Below, piece after piece: positions 46,487 to 59,524 of a DNA stretch of 64,000 nucleotides. The notes below the pieces were generated by a model that saw nothing but the letters and a program-made list of their open reading frames with translations, was not told the DNA's origin and ran no database searches. The stretch lies in NCBI RefSeq assembly GCF_902362185.1, contig NC_044499.1, forward strand, positions 47,118,315-47,182,314, given 5' to 3'. The position numbers and the translations under genes are program-made. This DNA comes from Chanos chanos. Taxonomy: Eukaryota; Chordata; Actinopteri; Gonorynchiformes; Chanidae. How positions within the stretch are numbered: the first letter of the stretch is position 1; each line of letters begins with the position of its first letter.

Positions 46487-49400
46487 TCACAGGAGAGTGA
46501 AACCCAGGATGTACTCCAAGAGCTTGTTCCTGTTGGCCTGACGCGTGAACATGTTGCTCAGCTCCAGACGCGATTGACCGTTCTCCCGCCTCTCTTTCAG
46601 CACCTGCCAATCACAAACGCCGACAAAAAAATGAAGCAGTTTTACATTTTGCAGAAGCTACGTGGGATGCTCATAATTACGCGCATCTGAGCTGTAAATA
46701 AACACTTGTTTGTGGATGAAGAAGGAGCTCTAACTGGCATGCAAATGGATGATGGCCAAGTTTTGGCACTGTAACCTGCAGCTTATCCTAACACATGTAG
46801 ACAAGTAGATTTGGTGATCTCCATGTTATTCACAGCAGCTAGCAAAGGCAGGTTTGCTATAGTCTTACTGGTTGAATTATTCTGACTTCGAAAGCACTGG
46901 CCATACTAATTCACATTTCATGTCAAAAATGGACATTGTTTTCCTAAGTGTTACTGTTACAACAGTAAGCTAACCATCTCTTACCCCCAGCTCTTTAAAC
47001 GTTTTCACTGTGTTCTTCACGAGGTAGTGCGTAGCGCTCTCTCCTGAAATAGACATCACGGTCAACAAAACGAAGAGGAAACACAAATAAAATGTAGAAG
47101 TAGAAAAAGAGAACATGAACTACAGTGTGCTACCATACGCTTGACCAAGTGTTAGTCCACACTGTAATAAACTCAGTTTGATTCTGACAGTGTTACATGT
47201 CACACAGCATAGACTGTTCTCATATGGTGTTGAAGAGGACACTGGAGTGTTTAGTGCAACCCTGGAACTATTCTCTGTTCACATCAGATATAAAAAAAAA
47301 AAAGTCTCCAACAACACACTGAGGTAATCATTATGCAGTCTGATCAGAGTACCGCTGAGAATTTCTCAGAACTTTTTGTTGGTGTGGAGTGAGGAGCCTG
47401 TGAGAGCAGAACGGTGACGAGTACTGACCGTAAGCGGCGATTCCCTTCTCTGTACGGGTGAGCAGGTATCTGAAGAGCTGCTGGGTGAATTCCCTCTCTG
47501 ACTTGGGAGAACTCAGGCTGTGTATGAAGATAGCTGCCCCACTGTAGGCCTCCAAAACTGGGCTTAGCAAATGCTGCAGGAAGGTGAAGAACTCCTGCTG
47601 GTCTGGTGACTGACTGACCTGAAATCAGTGCATTAGTCATTAGCATTAGAAGAAGACCCTGCAGACTGAGGAGAGTGGTACTGTTAAGTGGAGGCCGACG
47701 ATATGACGATATATCGTGAGCGGGATGGATTTGATAAATGCTGATCTAAAAGACTTTAGCGGCTCACCTTCAGGTATCGGTCTCTTTGTTCCTCCCCAAA
47801 GTCACTGTCCTCATCCTCCTCGTCGCTTCTCCAGGACAGTGGCTCCGGAAACTTCTTAGGCCAGGTCTCCTCTGAAGGGCTGAGCTCCTCTTGGTCCTCC
47901 TGGACATTCAAACACAAACACACTGTCAGCTCCATCAGGAACTAGAGCAGACACACTGTTCCTGTGTTACTACAATCCAGAAAGAGAGCACTGGAAAGCC
48001 TCACAGCATACCTTCAGTAAACATATCACTGAAAAATTCATGACACTACATTACTGAACAGGGCAATATCAGAAAAAAACACACAGATATGAACACTTAA
48101 AAATAAAATTCAATTTGTGGTGCATAAACATGAAATTTTTCCAGAATGTTCTCTAAAGTTATGAGGTTAAGTGTAACCCTCATGTGAAAGAGTGCCATTT
48201 AATCACGTTACAGTGATGATGAGTGAGCTGTCTGTCATACAGTCAGCATGTGGGGATGGACATGAAGTGACACAAAGGACCAGTGAGAAAAACCAGTGTG
48301 AGAAAATCACCAGTGTGAGAAAAAAAAACAGGCTCACCTCAGCCACGATCAGAACCCCGTACTGGATAAGCCTGGTCACAGCCTCGTGGAAGACCTGGTA
48401 GATGGTCTGGCAGGGCTGTGGGCAGAGGACAGAGTAGGTTCATGTTAGTCTGGAATATCAAGAGCAGGGATTAAAATCAAGACTAGTTAGCCTTGTAAGA
48501 CAGAGGCTGTATAAAATGCCTGTCTAGTAGGATAGATGTCAGCTTTTCACTCAGAGAGACTCCCCCACAGAAAACTGTGGAGTTGTTGTTTGTGAATCTC
48601 ACATGAACATTTCATATATACCACGATGTGTTAATTTAACGGTATGTTTTTGTATATTTCAGCATACCGTTTTCAATTTGAAAATGTCAATTTGTGAACA
48701 GTGTAAGTGAAGTTGCAACCCCCGGCCGGTTTCAAACACCATAACAGTTCATCACCTCAAATAAACCACTAGGTGGAACTGTTGTGGGAGAAGAATACAT
48801 TGTGAGGCTGTGGGAAACTGACCAGAGCGACGGCCACCTCATTGGATAAAAAGTGGGAGAGGCCGGCGGCTTTACAGATGAGTCTCTCCTGGCTTAGGAG
48901 AGCGTGTGAGCAGCTTCGCTCCGACTGGGATTCCTCTGTGCCTTGTTCCTTTAACAAGGCCAGAGCACTGCAGGCTGCAAGACCAAACACACACACACAC
49001 ACACAAAACACACGTTAAGATAGGTACTACTACTTGAATTAAAAAAAAAACTTGTCATCTTACCCATGTTAAATTCAACAAATTAAACTGTCCACACAAA
49101 CCCTGTGCTCTCTTTGCCTGGTAGTATTTTTCATTTAAGCCCAGTACTCCCATGCTTTGAACCCCTTCCAACCACATTAGGACAGCCCCCTTGTTAAGAC
49201 AGCTATCCAGTGCAGCTATAGCAGAAGGCCTCTGACTCGTACCTATGATGGCGTCTGTGATGAAGACGTGGAAGAGTCCGTTGCTGTAGAAGTTGAGTTC
49301 GAAGAGCGCCGGGACGGTCCGCCTGGGGGCGATGATAAACTCCGTGTTGCGGTTGGCGCTGGTCACGTTAACGCAGTTACCTAGGAGGTTGAGCGCGTGC

Positions 49401-51757
49401 ATGACCACGTCTTCAGAGTTGCCAGAGAAACCGAGGTCAAAGTCCCGTGACAGGATTTCCTCCTTCATGTTAAAGAAGTCCTCCACCAGTTTAGACAGGA
49501 GAACACCCTAGGGAGAAAGGGAGCGGGACATTTGTGGACTCGAGGCTTTTCAAGGCACCGTCTGAGCTGAAAGGTGCTGAGGAGCGGGTTACTGTTTTGG
49601 CATCTTTAGCACAACACTGGGAAAAGCTGTCCAAAATCAGCCCTGGCTGGCCTGGGTCTATATGGGTTCCCAGGCCATCACTGTTGGTATGAATTTGTTC
49701 CTAACTGACCTGTCTGGTTAAAGCCAGAGGTCAAAGTGTTGCGATGTTAATAAAGCTTAAATAATTAAAATAAATAACTCTTCAATCTGTCTGTAATTAA
49801 GCCCTGGGAAACAAGGTGCAAATATTGTCAAGACTGTCCATTCCATTAATTGGATCAAAAGACCAGTTAAATACTTGAAAATGCATATAAACTGGTCTTC
49901 CAGGAATGGCTCTGGATAGCATTTTGATAGGATCTGGGCAGGTAACCCTCGTCTTGAAGGACCACAAAGCATGGATGTTTCTTCTCTAACCCTAACACAG
50001 ATGATTCAGGTCCCAAAGAACCTTTAAACTGCAGAATTAGGTTTGTTTTTTTGAGGTCTTTGACAAACTCTCAATGTAGGGGAGGACCAACAGACACTAC
50101 GATGAACTTCACCAGGATGCAAAGCATCTCTGAATGTCTGAAGGTTAAGTGTTCTTATGAAAACCACACATATGACAGAGTATGCGACTGTGACATGACA
50201 CCAGTTTAGCTGAGGAATGTGAAGTGGAAACTCACTTGTCTGTGTCTGTAGAGAAGTAAACACGCCACAATGTGAGTGGACATAATCGCTGAGGACTTGT
50301 TTGCGGCTGTGTGAAGAAACAGGAAAATAACTGTGATAAAAATGTACTAACAAATTTCAGTAAATTATCATCTGCTATTAACAGCTGCACTGGTAGGAAG
50401 TAAACAAAGGGTTAAGCTGCAAAGCCACAGCAGGTGCTCAGAGTGCTACAGCGTTGTGTCAGTCCGTTACTATTCCCGGTGTGTTTGACAAAAGTCAAGA
50501 GGATTCGGTTTAGGGCATCAGAGTTCTTGTTAGAATTAAACATTTACAACCAGGCTGCAATTCCATTCCTGATTCCTGTCCTCTCTCCTTTGGAAAAAAA
50601 AAAAGAAAAAGAAAAAAAAAGAAAAAGAAACCACCGACAGGGGCTGCTAATACACACTGTTACGCTATTGGCTGAGAACAACACGCCACCGATACCAGGG
50701 GTATGTGACTTCTAGTAACCCCTGCAGTGGGGTGACTCTAAAAACAGGCTGCCCAGGGGAGAGCCATCTAAAGCCAACAGTTAAAACTGCTCCATTGAGA
50801 GAAGTCACTCAGTGTGTCCTACAGGGGCCTGTTATTCAAAGGCAGTGCTTCTCAATTCATTCTTACATCTGACTCATTTACAAAGAGCATTATCATTCCG
50901 TTCTTGGTAACGTCAGGTACGCTGGTGTTAAAGTCAGTGATTGGAATGAATTGAAAAAGGCCTGAGAGCAGAGCCTGCTTACTGAAAAGAACGTGTTTGG
51001 CCAGGTTAGCGATGACCTGTCTTCTCCAGGGCTCGTCGGACAAGTCTCCGGAATTCAGATGCTCCTCTTCCTCACCGTTGACAAGGGCCTGGTCAGGCCT
51101 AGGGCAGAGAGACAGGTCAGGTTTACATACTGACATTCATCAAAAACCCCATACACCAACACAAGAAAAGAACACCCGTTTGTAAAAAAAAGCTGTCCAA
51201 ATCTATATTCACGTGCTTTTTGTAAACTAATGCAGTGTTTGTTTATTTGTAAACCAGTTACTATGGTATTACTATGGAGACAGATATTGCACAAAAGCAG
51301 GATTTATAAGCTGGCAGCAAAAAAACTCCTAAAAAACCCAAAAAACACTATCCAATAGAGATGTTCCTTAGCTGTTCTCCTACTGGGAAGTTTGGAAAGT
51401 AAACTAAAATTTCTAGCTTGATGGAATAGCCCTCAGACGTGAGCACTTTTTGTAAAGAGTTGTCGATCTGTTTATAAACAGTGGTGAACCTTTGTTTATG
51501 TGTAAACAAAGTTGTTGTCATGGAGAGTAGGGTATTTAGAGCCGTACTGTGCAGCGGTGATGGTCGGAATGAGGATCTGCTCCAGGGTTAGAGGAGCTGG
51601 GAGGTGACGGCTTCGCTGGGTGTCCAGGTACTCCTAAGGATTAAACAGAGACAACCTGCTCATGAAACAACCTACAAGCCAAACTAAAACTTGTTCCTAA
51701 ACGTTTTGACCATTTTATAACTTTTTCCAAGACATTTGATAAAGTATGCTCAAAACA

Positions 51758-51828
<71 letters not shown>

Positions 51829-52970
51829 GCAGAACATGAGACAGCTCCTGCTAGTAGAGTCAATGAAGCATATGAGTCCATTTGTACACATTCCTAATGT
51901 AATTATAACGCATGTATAAGTTCATTAGGTTGCCACTTGGGTTCTGGCTGGTTGTTTCAGACCTTAAATGAACCTGAAAAACCTTTCAGATGTATGAACT
52001 CTTCAGAACTCCTTCAGAAGTACTTTTAGTCATTGCTGATGTTTTATGCTTTTTTCTTCTCTTTACTTAAACCAAAGCCTCATTTTGTCTGTACAACCTG
52101 CAAAGGCTGCAGCATGTCTTTGCTTAGAACCTGTTCTCTGTTAACATGGTAACATAAGTGAAGTTTAGAATAAGAAATGAAAAAATAAAGAGTAAAAAAA
52201 TCTTTCAGCGTGAGAGATTGGTCATTAATGTCTGACTTACTCTTCTCTGACACCATGCAGTGTTTGTGTGAGATGAGAAGCAGGCATTTCACTCTCACCT
52301 TCAGTGAGAAAGGCTGCGTGAAGTCCACGCGCACACAGCCGTAGTTCTTCCGGAGCATTCTGAACACGCCACAGGCAACACCCCACAAGCTCTCATTCTT
52401 CTTAGGCTTCCCCTAAATGCCACAGAGAAAGAGACAAAAAGAGGAAGTTGAGGCAAACGGTGTGAAAAAAAAAAAAGACAGAAGAAACAAACAATAACTA
52501 AATATAGCTGGGGGTTGATTATTTTCATGCAAGGGCCAGAGCTGTCACCACTGCTAGCTTTAGCATTATGGGCAAATTGTCAAAATGAACTCAACTATCG
52601 CCACCTGAATTTATAATCTCTGGTTGGACCCTGCATATTCTAATCTTTCCGGCGTTTTTCTTAAACCATTTATGCCATTGAGGTCTTTCTGTGGGGTAAC
52701 ACATCGGTTGGGTAGAGAGGCCCACCAGTTGCTCGCTGTTGTAGTTCCCCTCGATGATGCGGTCGTAAGAGATGCCCACGGGCACGATGAGCACGTCTGG
52801 GATTTTGCTGGTGCACAGTGTGTCCACCACGATGGACAGCATGCCCGCGCGCGCCGGTGACGGCTTGCCACTGCGAGAGCGCGTGCCCTCCAAATAGACC
52901 TCCAGAAACTGCTGTTGTCTCAGCAGCTCCTCTGTGTACTGAGGGAGACAGAGAGAGAACAAGAGTGCAG

Positions 52971-53024
<54 letters not shown>

Positions 53025-55144
53025 CATATGTTTATAAACTGGTATAAAAAGATACTTTCACGTGAAGGGAAAGGATACAACATATTCTCAAGGACAATTC
53101 TGTGTGAAGTAAAATATGCTTTATCAGTGAAACCTACTGACTGTGAAGGACTCGTCCGGGTACTTAAATGACGCCGTTTTTTTTTATTATGCTCCCGACA
53201 TACATTTTTCATCAACAGCGCTGGACAGAGGAATGCGTAACGTCAGTCCTATCTGTCTCTTAATAATTCATGTTCTGTCAAAGCTCTCTGAGTGTTATTA
53301 CAGCACAAAACCTGCTGATGTTTGATGCAGGAGCGGTCCATCGCCTAACAGTCGCTGTCTCCTCTAACGTCCTGTTCTCTCTGTGTCTGTGCATACACTG
53401 CAGTCTGTCAGTCACACTTACTCAGCTATTTCACACCGACTGTTCGCTCGCTCTACATGGCTTCATTAAAGGCACCTGGACTCCTCTCGCTGAGGACACC
53501 CGTGCATGTGCGTGAAACATTTTAGGGGAATATCGAATTACGGAATGAAAATACCAGCGGGTTACTTTTGAAAAAAAAACCAAAGAGACATGAGAGAGAA
53601 AACCCTCAGACTTGAAATTTCCCATGTAAGCAAAAAACAAAAAAACAAACAAAAAAAAAAACAAAGAAAAGAAAAGAAAAAAAAAAACCCCCACAAAAAC
53701 CCCCCAAAAAAACAGTGGCCATCTGGCAACAAATTACAGCTCTTCCAAGTCAAATTTTGACTCTAATCATTGCATGCCTTCAAAGACAGAGATTAACACT
53801 TCAAGTTTCACACAGTCCTCTCACCGCGTGTAACAAAGCTCTGTACAAAACGTCCTTCTTCTCCGAGCTCTCGTCCATTTTACGACGGATGAAGAATCCA
53901 CCCAGTTTGCGTATTAACGTGCTGAAAGAGAAAGATTGAACGCAGCATTACTTAACGTCACACAAAACAAGCGACACACAGTTGACAGATAGTTAGGTGA
54001 AAATGAAACACCATCGTTCTGTGACATACAGAGCAGTGAGTTAAGTCATCTCTGATTAGTCTGCGCTCTCACCTGAGGATGGGGATGTTGAGATTGTTGC
54101 CGGCGGCGATGTGAGGGGCCTTGATGTTGTGGCAGAAAAGGATGAAGGTAACGAGGAGGTAGTCTATGTGAGACTTGTGCACGGGGAGGAAAACCAAAGG
54201 GGCGTTATGCTGAAACAAACAAAAACAAAACAAAAATTCCACGTGATTTTTTTTTTTTTCAACATAAGAGCCATTCTTAAAGTACATCAGATCCTCATGG
54301 TCTGTATTTGAACTCTTAGCTCGAGCATACCTGCAAAAAAGCCCCCCCCCCCCCCCCCCCCCCAACTTTTAAATGACTATTAAAGATGATAAAAAAAACT
54401 GAAGGGGGTGCGGGAATACGGCCAGGAAGGGCGTAAGATCCCATCAGAGAAGATACACGCTAACACATTAATCCATAAGCGAGGCACTTATGCTCCGCAA
54501 ACCGCAAATACTCAAACCCAGCCAGAGCAGGAGTGACTTCACGGTGGACCCTCACTGAGTAACAGAACACGTGACGGAGCTTTCCGGAAAAACGAAGCCG
54601 TCATTTGCGACTAAATCAAATACAGCCCAGACATTTGACTTTAACTGCGCCCGTATGACACAGATTTGTAAACAATAGTTGAATCAACAACGTTTTTATT
54701 CAATAGGGTTGTTATGTGTACCTCTGACGCAGCTTTTTTCACCATCTCCAGCTGCCCTTTATGGATCTGAATGCTCCAGAAGAAGCCATTGAATAATTTC
54801 AGCAACACCCAGCCAGTTAATCTGAAAGAGGTGAATTTGATTGGTCAGAGCATGGGAGATAAGGTCCAACGAGCAAGACAGCTGTTTCTTTTAACAGTGT
54901 GATTACTCTGGTCAGGGATTAGGGGCTGAACAAAGACAGAAATACCTGATGAATGCAGGTGAGATATTGGCCACCATTTCCTGCAGGAAACCCCTGGCCT
55001 TTCGTCTCACCTTACTGACAGCCTTTTGGTCTGGCCCGGACTCGACGTCACTGGATTCTGATGCCACCTGAACGATAGCATTCTCCACTCTGCAGAAACA
55101 ACACAAAACAAACAAACAAACAAATACCACAAACACACACACGT

Positions 55145-55175
<31 letters not shown>

Positions 55176-57227
55176 CAGACTATTAAGGCTTCTTCACACT
55201 CAACCTAATATCAATGTACTCTCATTTCTCTCTCTCTCTCTCTTTCTGTTCCTCTTTCTCCTCACATACCTGTTGTTGCTCAGAACATTGTCCACCACAT
55301 TGCGCGTAAACATGTCCTTTCGAACATCTCTCTCAAGGACAAACAACACGTAACTCAGTCTTCGAGCGAGCCAGCCTCTGTGTCTACAGCCAAAAAAAAA
55401 AAAGTTCAAAAACACAGATGGACCAAACAAACCTCTACCTCACAAACAGAGCAGAGAAGTGAGGAAATCTAAACTAGAAGTGATTCTCAACATCTTCCAC
55501 TTTGTTTTCCCGTGCTCAGTGGAACTCATTTTTTGAAATTTATATTTATTTTTGCGATCTATACAGAGACTCAAAACGTTTCTGTTTTCGTTGTTGTTGT
55601 TTTTTTTTTTTTTTTCCCCAAAAGCAGTCAGAGATCCAGCTCAGATCACCTCTAAGGTCAGTCATCTGATCTGAGAGCACGGTGTCCACTGACAAACACA
55701 TTCAATTATTCACCTCCCTTGGTTTCCACTTGTTCATACAGTCTCTCACCTGGGTCACATGTGGTTATACACACAACACATTCAGTGGGACAGAGAGCTG
55801 CACTGGACTGTCTATGGCATAACTGGTTTAGGTTTTCCAGCAGCTGTGTAGCTTAGGTTACGTGACTGCCGTGCGTCCGTATATGTGGTGTAGGTTTGCC
55901 GTGGTAATCTGAGACAGCTGACAAACGTTAAATATAAACAACGGTGGTCCGTGTGGACACGTGCGTTTGACTTTGGTGTCCGGTGTCAAAGGGTCAGTGT
56001 TTACCTTGTGTGGGTTTCATTGATGTAAATTATATTGCGAAGCCCCAAGGAGGGGATGCTGGGATTAAACAGTCTTTCCTGAAACCAGAGACACAAGAGA
56101 AGAGATATAACACTATTTTTCACATTACGTAAAAAGGAACACTCTGTGAAAATGCAACACGTTTGTCTGTCTGTGTGCGTGTGCGTGTGTGTGTGCGTGC
56201 TGTATGTTAAGTTACCCCGGTAACAGATCATATCAGATTTTCAGAGCCATGTTGCTATGCACTGCTACAAGTGGGAAGTGTCACTGGGGGAGTGCTAGAC
56301 CCCAGCATGACTGTGCTGCAGCAAAAACACTAACACGCCTGAAGCTCTTATGAGACTCTGACTATCCAAATCGGGGGTGTTCATGTAAAGTCGGAGGCAA
56401 AGTTCCCAATGCACCGCGGCCGTCTAGGCAGACGGACGCCTTCGAGCCCAAACCTGTCTCCACGTGCCGTGCGGAAAAGATGAATGTGGACTGTGTTTGC
56501 GGGGTTCATTTCCATTTACGTTTATTCCTTTAGCAGACAACTTCTCTCGCTTTAGTTTTTTTTTTTAATCTGTTACCGGAGCGGCGTGACGTCGCCGAGG
56601 ATGAAAAACGTGACAAACCTGACTCTGAGGGGTGCAGGAGTGACAACATCTGCCCACAAACGGCCTCTTTCTGTTCAGCAGACCCTCCTTCCACGTGGTG
56701 GTCACAGAGCGGAGAACCGAGGGGCTGGAGCTTCTATCCTGTGGGATATAACGTTACATCAGCCAGTTATGATGAGGAGGACGCTGAACAGGCAATCCCA
56801 CCTGGGACACACATCCCCTCCAGATTAAGAATGAAGTAATTAAATATACTTTCCAGGATACCATGAAGGACACAAATGTGCCTCTACTTGACAGACCTTT
56901 GAACTGAAGCGGTTCGTTCAAACCAGGATGATGTTTACTCATGTAACTGAAGCTTTTCATATCAAAGCATTAGATGGACATTTCTTTTAGTGCACCACGA
57001 GTGGGTTGATCGATCCTCACGGAGACATCACCGCTAACCACAACCGGCAAATTAATATTACTGTATCGGGCACGGCTGAGGGGGATCAGATATCGAAATA
57101 TTTTAATTAAACCACGGCTCCTTCTTACCAGCTCCTCGTGGGAAGGTTTGAGACGGCTTCCTGACTGGTCGATGCAGTTGGCCAAGAGGATGTTGTCCTG
57201 GCCGCCCAGTGACATGCTGACCTCCAT
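46487..57227 (-). CDS. gpam: Mitochondrial glycerol-3-phosphate acyltransferase 1
   Basis: GPAM transfers an acyl group from acyl-CoA to sn-1 of glycerol-3-phosphate on the outer mitochondrial membrane, the first step of glycerolipid synthesis. Twenty coding exons join to 825 residues (human 828): 57227-57129, 56738-56619, 56078-56005, 55383-55270, 55089-54946, 54821-54722, 54209-54073, 53921-53825, 52938-52726, 52412-52299, 51633-51548, 51098-50983, 50306-50236, 49507-49243, 48974-48823, 48415-48338, 47899-47768, 47618-47429, 47043-46985, 46603-46487. All four acyltransferase motifs are intact: I, HKSHID (228-233, HX4D catalytic pair); II, GGFFIRR (270-276); III, EGTRSRSG (312-319); IV, IPDVLIVPVG (341-350). 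Other GPAM blocks are NPSIPSLGLRNIIYINETHT, DFDLGFSGNSEDVVMHAL, PLSWRSDEEDEDSDFGEEQR and the end LLEYILGFTLL. The first 30 residues differ from the mammalian protein. Fish have extra GPAM-like copies, so orthology needs a tree. Confidence 0.96.
49945..50022. mobile_element. Fragment of an old inverted-repeat element
   Basis: CTCGTCTTGAAGGACCAC followed by CATGGATGTTTCTTCTCTAACC and CACAGATGATTCAGGTCC follows the order of one arm of a common fish MITE type, as remembered. Only one arm is clear. It lies in the gpam intron between exons 13 and 14. Confidence 0.3.
51757..51828. repeat. (TA)n followed by T18
   Basis: About 25 TA units run into a T homopolymer, in the gpam intron just upstream (in gene sense) of exon 11. 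Confidence 0.95.
52974..53023. repeat. (GA)n microsatellite at a gpam splice acceptor
   Basis: Twenty-five GA units; on the transcribed strand this is (CT)25. It ends about 36 nt before the acceptor of gpam exon 9 (intron ends TCTCCCTCAG at 52939), so it sits in the branch-point and polypyrimidine region. Confidence 0.95.
54342..54363. repeat. C22 homopolymer in gpam intron
   Basis: Run of 22 C between gpam exons 6 and 7. Length may be uncertain in the assembly. Confidence 0.9.
55131..55171. repeat. (CA)n microsatellite in gpam intron
   Basis: Imperfect CA tract between gpam exons 4 and 5. A CT tract follows at about 55220-55245. Confidence 0.9.
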
Positions 57228-57262
57228 CCTTCTCCTCTTCAGATCACACGGCAAATGTGAAT
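57228..57262 (-). other. gpam: 5' UTR part of gpam exon 2
   Basis: The start codon exon is preceded by an acceptor (AATCTGCAG, exon from 57262), leaving 35 nt of leader before the ATG at 57227. Confidence 0.55.
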
Positions 57263-58121
57263 CTGCAGATTTAAACCAACGGTCAGTCGACGCTGCTCCG
57301 TCAAGCCGCTCATAACAAGGGTCAAACAAAGAAGGACAGACACAGCCTGCGAGAGACCTTTTGACCTGTTTTACCGTGCCAGTGTTTCTCAGCCCATTCC
57401 AACTCGATGTCACCAACACCTTAACGGTACACACAACACAGCACAAACACAACTGATTTCACTCATCAACTTAGCACAAAGCCCTTTCATCCAATGTGAT
57501 TTGTTTGCCAGTACTGGGCTTACATTAAAAAAAAAAAAAAGGTTCAGGACATGAAGTCCATTAGGACTAGACTGTTAAGAATAGACTGAGAATCAGTGCT
57601 CCGTATTAAGACAAATGCACAGGGCTGCTGAGGAGGTGTGAGAACAGATTTCCAAACAATCCAGCCTGTACCTGATGAACCCCCACCGAGTACAAGAAAG
57701 GAATGTCGCTTTAGAGTTGCACCTTCTCATCCACCCAGCAGACATGATGTAATTCTAGAAACCAGCTAGTCATTTGGTATCAACTGTGAGTCTTAAAAGC
57801 ATGAGAGAACATTCAGAGTAAGAAATAGACGCCTCAATGAACACCCGCTAGAAACGACTTGAGAGGAGGTAGATGTGATCATAGGAGTTATTTTAACCTT
57901 GGCTTGAGGTGATAGAACATGAGGACCTGCTGAGGGCTGGGTACACGGTGGTTGTGGTACGCGAGTTCGTTTGAGCAACACGTGTACCGCTGGCTGGATG
58001 AATATCTCGGTACACGTAGCGCGCCGAGCCAGGACGTAGCCTCTTCTCTTTCAGCCGCGACGCTATAAAATGCCCTGTATGACCGGTGGCTACATTACAG
58101 CACGGTGCTGTTCCGCTGACC

Positions 58122-58147
58122 TGTGTGTGTGTGTGTGTGTGTGTGTT
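58122..58147. repeat. (TG)13 microsatellite
   Basis: Perfect TG run in the first intron of gpam. Confidence 0.9.
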
Positions 58148-59430
58148 TGCGAGAGAGAACCTGGTCTCTCTGGTGTCAGGTTATAGGGCTGTACCCTTTA
58201 GCCTAGACAGGCTCTGAATAAAACAGAGATGCTAGTCAGGCCTTCCAGTTCCAGCTGCCCAGGGACGGGAGGAACCAGCAGCTCGATCAAAGGGGACCAA
58301 AGGGAGCGGCAGCGCCTGAATATGTTGACACGCTATCAAAGGCATATTTATAAGAGGTGACAGAGATAGAAAGCATCCAGGTAAACTTGACTGGGCAGGG
58401 CTTACATTTCAAACATGAACACACAGCATGGAGCATTGGAGCAACCTTAGTCATAGTAACCTCTTGTTGAGTTTCAGTACAAAGCCCAAGGCCAGACTAC
58501 CTTTATGTCCTTCTCTGCTGTAGTTCCTATTTGATCACATCAAACAAGACTGAAGCATGCCAAATGGAACACAAACAAAAGCTTGTCCACCTTCGGAAAA
58601 AGTAACATGAGTTCTGTGTAAAGGACAAAGAAGCTTTGTTTAAGATCAAAAGAAGAACGGTTGACAATATTTGCTTAGGTATCGCATAGGCTAATCAAGT
58701 CTCCTTTTTATCTGATGAACTACATTCAAGAACAGGCTTGTCGAGGAATATTCTAGAAACAACCAAAATTATTCACTCGAAAGTTCTTGAACCCAACCAT
58801 CCAGACCCACGTGAGAGGAGGAAGCTTTTTTTCTTACCTAGAGAAACAATCCTGTTTTACAGCAGTCTTTCCATAAGTCAAAACTCAGCAGGTGTGTATT
58901 AAACGTTCAATGACAAAAAACAGTCGCCTACGGTGAGCAGTAAGACGAGTTTTGGTTTTTTTTCACAATGACAGCAAACACGTGGACATGGATAAAATTA
59001 CCTATAGATTTTAATCTCCATTAGCTCAGAATAAACCCTGGAAAAACCTCAGGCACATTTAAGAGAAAAGAAGGAGCCTAAAGCTTTCCTTGATCCTTTA
59101 AAACACCATGTGACATTTCTTACAAATAACATACAATTAGGGCTGTGTTTACAGTAAGTTGAATGAATGACAAAATACCTGTTTCCTCAAAAAACTCATT
59201 TAGTGCACAACTGTGTAACAGAATTTGTATCGGCCGTTATCTTACAATTAAGCCAAAATGTACTTTTCCCTTAGACCCGTGCACATCTTAATCATTAAAT
59301 CCAGCAGCTTTGCTCTGAGGCATGTGTAATGTAATTAAGATCACACCATTGTAGCTTCTCATTAGCACGGCAGAAATAGGTCAGACTCCGAGCAAAAGTT
59401 TATTGAATCACTCCACCAAACCAAGCATGG

Positions 59431-59524
59431 AGGAAGAGACATAGAGAAAGAGAGAGCGAGAGGGGGGAAGAGAGAAAGAGAGAGAGAGATAGAGAGAGAG
59501 AGAGACAGAGAGAGCGAGAGAGAG
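59431..59524. repeat. Imperfect (GA)n tract
   Basis: GA-rich low-complexity stretch in the first intron of gpam. Confidence 0.9.

Noticed and set aside
49055-49242. Continuation of the gpam exon 14 frame past 49243
   Set aside because: A GTACGA donor follows ACGCCATCATAG, and the known GPAM sequence resumes at 48974, so the rest is intron.
52670-53215. 181-codon - strand frame with Ser-Leu repeats
   Set aside because: It is gpam exon 9 in another frame plus the CT microsatellite.
58000-58110. GC-rich stretch with TATAAAA as an alternative gpam promoter
   Set aside because: The TATAAAA is on the + strand, opposite to gpam, and no donor-bounded exon follows in either direction.
54600-58300. 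CRISPR-like spacing or phage and plasmid functions
   Set aside because: The window is plainly vertebrate nuclear DNA; the only regular arrays are micro- and minisatellites.
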